From Cristatella mucedo (lineage: Eukaryota; Bryozoa; Phylactolaemata; Cristatellidae), in contig WPIO01000005.1 of assembly GCA_009760855.2 (NCBI GenBank), positions 9,028,501 to 9,092,500 on the forward strand: a DNA stretch of 64,000 bases. The letters run 5' to 3'. A program made the translations under genes and the position numbers. Positions 56,216 through 64,000 of the stretch are shown here, piece after piece. The notes under the pieces are model-generated. The model did not search any database. It was not told the origin of the DNA and worked only from the letters and a program-made list of their open reading frames with translations. Numbering within the stretch: the first letter of the stretch is position 1; each line of letters opens with the position of its first letter.

Positions 56216-56617
56216 GTGGCTAGGTTGGTAGTAGGTGGCGCACAGCTAGCTCGGACTGCGAACCTCGGTCTCCTAGCACTACTGCTACAGGAAAAGGGTG
56301 CGAAACTGAACAGATATGCCTTAATGCTGGATGCAGTCGATATATTAGTCATACGAGCTGTTACTTTAGCAGTTTTTCTTCTAAACGAGTTCTTTGAAGC
56401 CTCGCGCTCCAGACCCGTCTGTGACCCGTTATTGTCATCTGAATGCTCGCCAAGTTGGCAAGACAACGGAACTCCAAGTAGCCGAGAATCTTATAGGAGG
56501 TCCGAACATCTACAGGCCGAAGATATAACGTCAGACACGCGCTTTCTTTTGGCAGAAATGCGAGCTAGCGGTGATTCAGCAATGGCGAGATGTTTAAAAA
56601 AGGACACATTGTGCTAG
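56216..56617 (+). CDS. Uncharacterised 133-residue open frame
   Basis: Contains LGLLALLLQEKGAKLNRYAL, MLDAVDILVIRAVTLAVFLL and NEFFEASRSRPVCDPLLSSE: an amphipathic or hydrophobic half followed by a polar half. No family recognised. It lies between LINEs with no clear splice context. Confidence 0.2.
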   Translation: MARLVVGGAQLARTANLGLLALLLQEKGAKLNRYALMLDAVDILVIRAVTLAVFLLNEFFEASRSRPVCDPLLSSECSPSWQDNGTPSSRESYRRSEHLQAEDITSDTRFLLAEMRASGDSAMARCLKKDTLC

Positions 56618-56879
56618 CATGTATCTGGTAGCCTCTTGCAAGTGTTGCTTAAACAGAGTCTTCAGGCAATTAGTATGCGCCGGCGGCAGCCATACAGGTT
56701 CAAATTCAACTGAGTATACTTACTCGTGCATGGTAGGACTGCAAACGGCCGCTTAAAAAAGACTTTTTCAATTCTAAATGTGGTCAGAAAAACAAGAGAG
56801 ATCTTGAGCTCGGCGAGGAAACATTCGCACTCTTATCTTAAATTGCAGTGAGCAAGGGTTTTCCAAAATCGCTGATTTC

Positions 56880-57020
56880 GCCCTGGCCTCTTGATCTTCG
56901 ATAGTTCACCACCAATCATCGTATCGACTTGAAGATTCTGACTGTAACCTTCAGGCACCTTCCTACTCTGACTCCTGCCTACCTTTCTACAGTACTTACT
57001 CCTACCGCCTCCCTCCCTTC
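56880..57020 (+). mobile_element. Decayed LINE fragment
   Basis: CACCACCAATCATCGTATCGACTTGAAG and CTGACTCCTGCCTACCTT parallel the LPVKQRIDFKVL and LAPAYL blocks (given in part). Confidence 0.5.
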
Positions 57021-57104
57021 CAGCCAGCTCCTCGGGCTCCCCGCTCGTTTGGCTGCGCCTCTAATGAGGAGCCGCCAATCAGCGTGCAGACCTTGCATTC
57101 AGTT

Positions 57105-57265
<161 letters not shown>

Positions 57266-57269
57266 AGAG

Positions 57270-57804
57270 AAGTTCGTATACTTTCTACGGCTGGCGCTTA
57301 CAGCCCACTGATACCTCGAGATGCACCGACTGTATGACCTTTAAAGTAGCCAAAAACCCGCCGGCTCAGCATCCCCTGGGTCCGTGCGACTTGTCTCTTG
57401 TGTATGCTAATGCGTGCTGAAGTTTCGCACTCTCTCAAACTAGAGGACACTTCTAATACACCTTGTAAAGTATACCGGTCATCCTTGGTGTGCTGTTCCT
57501 GAGATCCGATTCAGGTCAAGTAGGCCTTTTCTATTTGCCCCCTGGGAAGTCCCTATTTTTACCCATCACGATTTGAGCCTCTCTCTGCGAGTTGTCCTCC
57601 GACGATCCTTCGTTTTTGTTTAATTTCAACGGCCTGCTTTTCTCAAAGTCAAATGATTGTTTTGGCAAAGCATAATGGTCTTAACTGAATTTTCTCTCAA
57701 TCTTACTGAAAGCTTAAGCTCAAACTAGATTCTTAATTTGAGTCCCGACATCAGTACAACTAATAAGAGTCGTTAATCAGGCTGTCTTCGAACGGTTGCA
57801 AAAC
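57270..57804. other. No recognised feature
   Basis: A short piece near 57380-57420 resembles the LINE 3' untranslated region (GTCCGTGCGACTTGTC); the rest is unassigned. Confidence 0.3.
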
Positions 57805-59945
57805 GAGATAATAATAATAATAATAATAAAACACTTGATAAAGCCCCCTCTGAGAACTCAATCTCTTTCTAGGCGCTTTACATTTGCTGCAAAGGCAAAC
57901 GGGATTGAATGGTGAGCGATTTCATACTCGATAAAAAAACGTGAATAATATCGTTAGGGGTGACATGCACAGGGTCAGCATGCGAATGTGGTTAGTGGCA
58001 GCATGCACAGTGTCAGCATGCATAAGCACATGAAGGACGAATTAAAGGGACCCACTAAATGCTGTCGTAATGGGTGAATTTTAAGTTCTTTTTGTAATGT
58101 GGTCAAGTCAGCGGATGTTCTGACGCAAGTCGGGAATGAGTTCCAGGCTTTGAGAGCATACAAACTAAATGCACGGTCTCCAAAGGATTTGAGGTTTGTA
58201 CGAGGTATTGGTAAACTGTTTAATTCCGAAAAGCGGTCGGTACGATGCTTGGCCTGGTAGGGGAGTAGATCTTAAAGATAGGCTGGAGCCAAAGAATGAA
58301 GTGTCCTAAAAGTGAGCGACAAAACCTTGAAGACGATCCGTTGCTTGACTGGTAGCCAGTGCAGGTCGGCGAAAAGTGGTGTGCTGTGGCAACTGCAACG
58401 CTCACGGTAGACAAGCCTAGCTGCAGAGTTTTGCACCAGCTGTAATCACCTGATTGCACATGCCGGTAGGCCAGTAAGCAGAGAGTTACCGAAGTCAAGA
58501 CGGGATGTCACGAATGGAAGGACCAACTTAGACGTGGTATCCTTATCTAAACAAACCCGAATTTTAGCAATGTTGTGTAGCTGAAAGTAGGCAGATTTGA
58601 CTGTGGAACTGATGCGGTCGTCTAACGAAAGGTCACTTTGGAACACGACACCTAGATTTCGTGCAGATTCAACAGGAGATATGCTGGCAGAGCCTATTTT
58701 GAGCGTTAGCCTTTCTAATTTCTGAATCACTCTTGGTTTGCCCATAACTAGTAAGTTAGTTTTATCATCATTTAATTTAAGAAAATTGGCTGCCATCCAT
58801 GTGCAGATGTCATCAATACATGCAGCAAGGGAGTTGAGAGAATTCGAGGTGCTCGAAGGCTGGGAGGGATAAATAAATCCTAGCTGATTAAACAGCCTCT
58901 TTTTGTATAGCGACAGAAGAGCCTTTACGGCTATCACCACCGCCTGCAGTGGCAATGAAGGATCGCCCACTGCAGGAATCGAACCCACGATCTCGGGACC
59001 AAGGTCGTGAAAGCAACCGCCATACCTAGTGTGCCACCACGGCTTACCAAGAGTATCATCTGCATAAACGTAAAGGTCTAGATTGTGCCTGGCAATCACA
59101 TCGGCAAGAGAGGGAGTATAAACCGTGAAAAGAACAGGGCCTAGCACGGAGCCCTGAGGTACCCCATATTTCAAAGGTACCTCGGGTGATCTTTGTCCAT
59201 TCACGTCAATACCCTGGAGTCTCCCGCTGAGATAGGACATGAACCAATGCAGAGCAGTGCCAGTGATGCCCAGGCGAGATGAAAGGCGCTCTAGAAGAAC
59301 TTTGTGATCGATAGCATTAAAAGCTGCCGAAAGATCGAGCAAAACAAGCAGAAAAACTCTACCTATGTCTGCATTATTAAGTAGGTCGTTGTGTACCCTA
59401 AGCAATGCTGGCTCTGCGAAGTGATTAGCTCTAAAGCTAGACTGGAGCTTACTAGCAAGGTTTGAAGTTTCAATACATGAGTTCAGCTGGTTCACCACGA
59501 CTAGTTCCAGTGTCGCTGATAGGAATGCTAGAAGGGAGACTGGCGGGTAGTTGCTCAAGTTCTCTTGGTCTAGTGTTGCTTTCTTGAGAAGTGGCCTGAC
59601 TACAGCTTTTTTGAAAGGTGCTGGGACATGGCCCGAGGCTAATTACATATTAATTATATTAGTTATATATGGAAGCAATAGATCAATTCAACGTAGGAGC
59701 AGAACAGTGGGAATACTGTTCAAAGGATTTGTCTTCTTTGATTGGGATATGAACTTCAGGACGAGATCACTAGTGACCTGCTTAAATGTAGACATTGAGG
59801 TGCAGCCAGGAATCGAGGGACAGCATTCTAGGGGGGATGCTGCCGTTGCAGGGATGGACTCACCGATCTTGTCTACAGTGTATAACTATATAAAAGGCTT
59901 GTTTACCAGTACATCTAAAGTGCGACGATATGTATCGTCATAATG
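57805..59945 (-). mobile_element. L2/CR1-like LINE with in-frame SINE insertion
   Basis: A 370-codon minus frame (59558-58446) runs from MSNYPPVSLLAFLSATLELV through LLVLLDLSAAFNAIDHKVLL, GVPQGSVLGPVLFTVY and VYADDT. The SINE follows, then SQPSSTSNSLNSLAACIDD, LVMGKPRVIQKLERLTLKI and VVFQSDLSLDDRIS. Further 3' pieces follow to 57975, and the tail is at 57830-57890. Upstream remnants reach about 59945. Confidence 0.92.
58873..59047 (-). mobile_element. tRNA-derived SINE family A inserted in LINE
   Basis: Head TGGCACACTAGGTATGGCGG and GTGGGTTCGATTCC (boxes A and B), body as at 43990-44250. It sits directly after the ADDT codons of the LINE catalytic box and keeps the reading frame open (about 58 extra residues). 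About 18 LINE bases at the site are missing and no target duplication is visible. Confidence 0.8.
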
Positions 59946-60034
59946 CTTGCAAATAGTGTTATAGAGTCAGAGTCGTGGGCATTTGGACATGCTCCTCCTC
60001 GGGCTCGACTGTGGCTAGCCGGACGACGGCAATG

Positions 60035-60188
60035 TCACCACCAGGGAAGAATGTACGCCTCCACACCACCGCCGCTGTCCACAGTGGCATCGCTGACGCA
60101 GTGCTTCCGGATGAGCCTCCGATTGCTCCGTAGCGTGCAAAAAGCACCGACGCAGCTTCCGTTCGCTGGATACGGTGACTTGTAACTC
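60035..60188 (-). CDS. Gene G: terminal exon, cysteine-containing C-terminus
   Basis: Acceptor CGATAACAG ends at 60189, phase 2 entry. It encodes SYKSPYPANGSCVGAFCTLR, SNRRLIRKHCVSDATVDSGG, GVEAYILPWW and stops at TGA (60037-60035). Three cysteines plus one in the preceding exon suggest an extracellular or secreted protein. No family recognised. The antisense plus frame (59943-60185) is considered its shadow. Confidence 0.45.
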
Positions 60189-60235
60189 CTGTTATCGGCC
60201 CTTTCGCGAGAAAGTTGTTTTCGGTACCCACTTAC

Positions 60236-60321
60236 TTAATGTTCTTGCAGTCTGCAGTCTCCTCCAAAGCATCCTCATTAATGCCAAACGGGATAGCGAC
60301 GTCTTCGATTCTTGCCGCGGT
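60236..60321 (-). CDS. Gene G: penultimate exon
   Basis: Encodes TAARIEDVAIPFGINEDALE, ETADCKNI and ends AA|GTAAGT (donor at 60235). The 47-base intron (60235-60189) joins it in phase to the terminal exon. The 5' boundary is less sure (acceptor GTAAAAG at 60322); stops in frame lie just upstream. Codon content looks genuine. Confidence 0.45.
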
Positions 60322-60349
60322 CTTTTACTTCTACGTAGCCTTTTCTAGT

Positions 60350-63300
60350 TCAGGTAGTGGCTCAATGCACGAAATGCATACACAGCTGACACTCGTATGA
60401 ACAGAGCAACCGAAATTCTGCAAGCAGAGCTACTAACGAAAAACCGCTTCCCCAAAAGCGAAAAAAATTGAATGCACCAGGCAGACTAACTAACAGACTA
60501 ACTGCCCGCAAGTAATAGCTAAGCTCAGTGCTTTCACTGCAGACCGGCAGAGCGTAGCCAAACGAAAAGTCCTGTGGTGGTAGCATTCAGTTCACCCTTC
60601 CCCCCCCCCCACTCAGTCTCAAACGGCGACGGCCCAATTAATTTCTTCATAGATAACCGGGCTCTAAGCCGGCTTCCAGGCTTCGCATACTCGGCAAAGT
60701 GCTTCAGAGCGAATGCTGACACTCAAAAGTTCGTACAAGCGATAACGCACACTCAGAGACGAAACCAAGTCGTTACCAACGTTTCACAAGTAACCAAGTT
60801 CAAGGACGGCGTCAATTCCGTCAAAGCCATGCCACTCAAAAGGAGGAGGCGAACAAAAAGAGCTGCTCTGAAATACGAGGCCAGCACAGAGTGCGGAGCA
60901 CTCTTCTCCTCCGTTCGCTCCACGAATCGCTGCGTGTGGCGCTCTTCGCAGGGCTTTGGCTGCTGGGGTGAGCACGAGGTCCTGCATGCTCACTGAGTGA
61001 CTGCGAATTGAAAATTGCAAAGCAATGTACGATGGGCAAACAGAGAATAGCCGGCCAAATGCTCACCAGAACGTTTATTAAAGCCAATCTCGCACAAGAA
61101 AAATGTAACCATGTATTTGAATGTCATCTATTGTTACTCTTCCAATGATGTTAACAAAACAGCCATAGTCAAGATCGATGAATCGTACACTTGTATTCGT
61201 GAGCCGAGCCACACCATCAGCAACCTGCTGCCGCACCGCCTCAGCCGCTAAAGCATATCAGTCAGGAGAGCTACTTAAAACTTGCAACAAGGGTGGATGG
61301 ATAGATAGTAGGAAGCAGTTGTCTCAAGCCCATCACCCTGCTGCAGCGAGTTCGCAAGACGGCATGGTGCCACCAGGCCAAGCATAACAATAACAGCAAC
61401 ATGCAACTAGCGAACCAACTTACATAAGCTTCCGTACAAGTCTCACCAAAGGAAATAGTTAACATTCAAAATTTCAGAGAACAAAACCGGGTTGCAGTGA
61501 AAAAAGAATAGGCAAAAACTGGAGTCGTTCGACAGCCCGGAGAGATCTGCACTCAATCGATGCACAGCAGTCGGTCTGCACATAGGCTTTCTCTTTAGGG
61601 AACGCTCCAGAAACTATTTGAAGAACTGCCAAAGCTTTACGTCTGTCATCCCAAGAAATCTGGCTGCACCTGCCTATAAGCCCACATGGGCATGCTTCGG
61701 AAAAAAATTGCCCAATCTAGGCTAACATGCGATCCAAAGAACAGAGTCGAGTGATCTGCTACAAATCGCCGAGACCGGTGTGCCATTTCATCGGTTGGAA
61801 GCTTAAAAGAATAGCCGAGTTGTTAGATGCGCCACATCAGTAGCCTGTCAGTTCTCAATATTCAGGCGCATCAGCTGAACAGCATGAACGATAGCCACAA
61901 GAGTGGACACTTGGAGACCATGCCACGACAATGGCAAACAGCCGAAAATGGTGCCACCAGTGAGCATTTGTCAAATGCGTGTATTAACAGAATGACAGGC
62001 ATGATTTGTCAGTCGTCATTAACTGTCCAGGGTTCGCATCCAATAGGTGCAGGTCCAAAGTGAACGAACACTGCAATCGTCTCATAGTCCAGAGTGCTGA
62101 AAGCACATTCCCGAAACAAGCCTGAGCAGCAAACAACTAAGCTGGATTGCTCGAGGGCGGTGTGTGGCTAGCTTGTGCGATGGGGTCCTCGCCCGGCGAC
62201 GGTTCTGACGTTGACGTTTCTGGCGTACAGCATGCCTTGTTGCATATCGCGCTTAGCACCAGATGCTGCAGTCATGGCACGGATTACCGACCTTTAAGCC
62301 ATATACAGCTGAGCTGCCGAGTTAACGGACAACGCAGATGATCAACCGTTTACAACAAGGAAGTCAAAGCAGCTGGCTTGAAGGAAGAGCAGCAACGCAT
62401 CGCCTACGTCGCCCACGATCCCCTTCGGTTGCCAGCCCAGAGTCAGCATCTGCACATGGCAGATACTTGCGAAGCAAGGAGCTGTGGAATGAGCACCCAA
62501 AAACAGGCAACAAATACAAGTTCAACAGATGAGGCAGCCCAGTGGTTGCTAGACGTTGATGCAGTAAGAAAAAAATAAAGGGGAGCCAAAAGGGATCAAA
62601 AGGCTGTCGGATAGACAGTCCGTGGACATGAAAAATCACTGCTGGTCATATCGGAAGAATCCGGAAGCATGGAGAGCCATCTATCGTCTGCTCTGCATCG
62701 GCCCACGAGCAGCAGTCGCCGCAGGTCACCGAGGACAGTAACAAGCAACAGTCCTCCGGTCACCGTGGCCCGCGCTTTACAGAGCCGACCGCCGTACTTC
62801 CGTCGTCAGCTATGTACAGCTGCAGCCCGGTTGCTGCAACGTGAAATGCAAAGAAATGGCTGCCGGCTGCTGCTTGCCACGGACTCACAGCCACACAGTG
62901 GAGGCCATAACACGGATAGCACCGATGGACCATCCAGCTGCACAGCCCACCCTCAACCGGAGCAGCAGGTTTTCGCATAGAGTTTTTTCCCATCTAGACT
63001 GTGGATTTTCCCACGTGCAGCCTTTCGCTTCCCTTGAGCTTAGCACCTTAGCACCTTTAGCATACATATACTTTTTAGGACTCTTGCACACGCTAGAATC
63101 TTTCGGCAGTCACAATTTCTCATGCATTCGCCAATATGTTCGGCATGACGGATTGGCCTGCACTACTGTGTGCCCACTCCCTCTGGCCTTGCTTAGTTTT
63201 AGGTTAGAGTGTCACACGAGTGCACGAATGCACATACGGGTGCAAAGTCATCCGGCAAAATACGATGCATCAGTGGCTCGTTGGCTCTCTGCCTACAGCG

Positions 63301-64000
63301 AGTCCTAGGCTTACACCCACCGAGTTTTAGACCAACCCCCCCCCCCGCAGCGTTCGACGATGCTCAGAGGTCACATGTCTCATTTCAGAAGGTAGCGACA
63401 TCGGAAAAGAAAGTGATGGGAACTTGCAGAAACCGAGCGTTGCTCCAGTTAGCGCGATGCCTTGCTACAGCAGACGAACGTCTGCTGCTTCAACCGCTGC
63501 ACGACTCGCCGATTGCAACTCCTCAGCAGTGGAGCTGCCCGTCAGCTTCGTCGTACGCATGAATGGAGCGCGGCTCTATTCAAGCTGCCGACAGCCGGAC
63601 ACCAGCATGTGGCAAGCATCAGCCTGCAGCTGGCCTGATACCGATCAACTAAAAATGCCTCGGACACGGCCTAGCGGCTCCGGGTGCCGACATTTGCTTG
63701 TGCAATCGGAGAGCTGCTTTCGCAAGCTCAATGATGATGTACAAGACCGTCCAACCGGTTGAGGGAAAACTTTGCATAATTCCAAAAAACAACTGGGAAA
63801 CATTACCGTGGTTCAGCAAGCACCTAGCCTTCAGCCAAATCACTGTACCGAATCCGGGTGCTTGTTTCAAAAACTTTCACTCGGTGACTATGGCGGCTTT
63901 GCAGTCAATTTGGCCTACTTTCAGTTAGGCGAACTGCAAAAATTCGGATTCTATTGAGTAAAGTGAACCACAGTATTATTAGCCCGTGCATTTGTGGCAT
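60350..64000. other. Region without firmly identified genes
   Basis: Several open frames of 60-155 residues on both strands, none recognised. At the right end a plus frame (63772-63957) reads VVQQAPSLQPNHCTESGCLF, then SLGDYGGFAVNLAYFQLGEL and stop, and could be a terminal exon, but no donor or acceptor pair supports it. Polypyrimidine/C-runs occur at 60597-60612 and 63336-63348. Confidence 0.3.
60784..60983 (-). CDS. Possible upstream exon of gene G
   Basis: Acceptor GTGCTCACCCCAG is followed by an open frame: QPKPCEERHTQRFVERTEEK, SAPHSVLASYFRAALFVRLL, LLSGMALTELTPSLNLVTCE and TL, ending at TTG|GTAACG. It includes a hydrophobic stretch. Phase 0 on both sides would fit the exon at 60321, but other open frames exist here. 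Confidence 0.2.

Noticed and set aside
59943-60185. 80-residue plus-strand frame and its possible join to 60258
   Set aside because: Overlaps the better supported minus-strand gene G exons; its plus-strand donor (GTGACT) is weak and the second part has a stop.

Overview
The window is nuclear DNA of an invertebrate animal. The decisive evidence is a spliced innexin gene on the minus strand: four membrane segments, two cysteines in each extracellular loop, and exon joins that agree in phase except at one gap. Innexins occur in protostomes and cnidarians. Other signs are GT-AG introns, some very short (41, 47, 67, 75, 84 and 88 bases), unmethylated-looking CpG-rich stretches, and many L2/CR1-like LINE copies with (TTA)n tails. 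The very short introns make me lean to a flatworm or another lophotrochozoan, but this is inference. No rRNA, functional tRNA, CRISPR or bacterial operon is visible.

Layout. 1-20.8 kb: the innexin gene (minus), coding from 20785 to 1017, with two bloated introns filled with LINE and SINE debris and simple repeats. 18.9-26.1 kb: a GC/CpG-rich block containing the innexin start, a TATA-like site and large hairpin-forming microsatellites. 26.1-36.2 kb: LINE copies, a terminal-inverted-repeat element carrying degenerate CCCTAAA heptamers, and little else. 37.3-51.0 kb: exons of a second minus-strand gene that I reconstructed from splice sites and phase but cannot name. They are interrupted by LINEs, a second CpG-rich block (41.2-42.3 kb), a MULE-like transposase relic and a 175-base tandem repeat that is also present in inverted orientation. 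51.3-59.9 kb: several LINE copies, including the best-preserved reverse transcriptase and a copy with a tRNA-derived SINE inserted in frame. 60.0-60.3 kb: the last exons of a third minus-strand gene encoding a cysteine-containing C-terminus. 60.4-64 kb: no firmly identified gene.

Relations. The LINEs share a 3' tail (a short stem-loop followed by TTA repeats). At least two tRNA-derived SINE families carry a similar tail, suggesting that they are mobilised by the LINE machinery. Host introns are bimodal: either 41-103 bases, or many kilobases where transposons have accumulated. Most long reading frames in the window are transposon, microsatellite or CpG-island artefacts. The real exons are mostly too short to show up as long frames.
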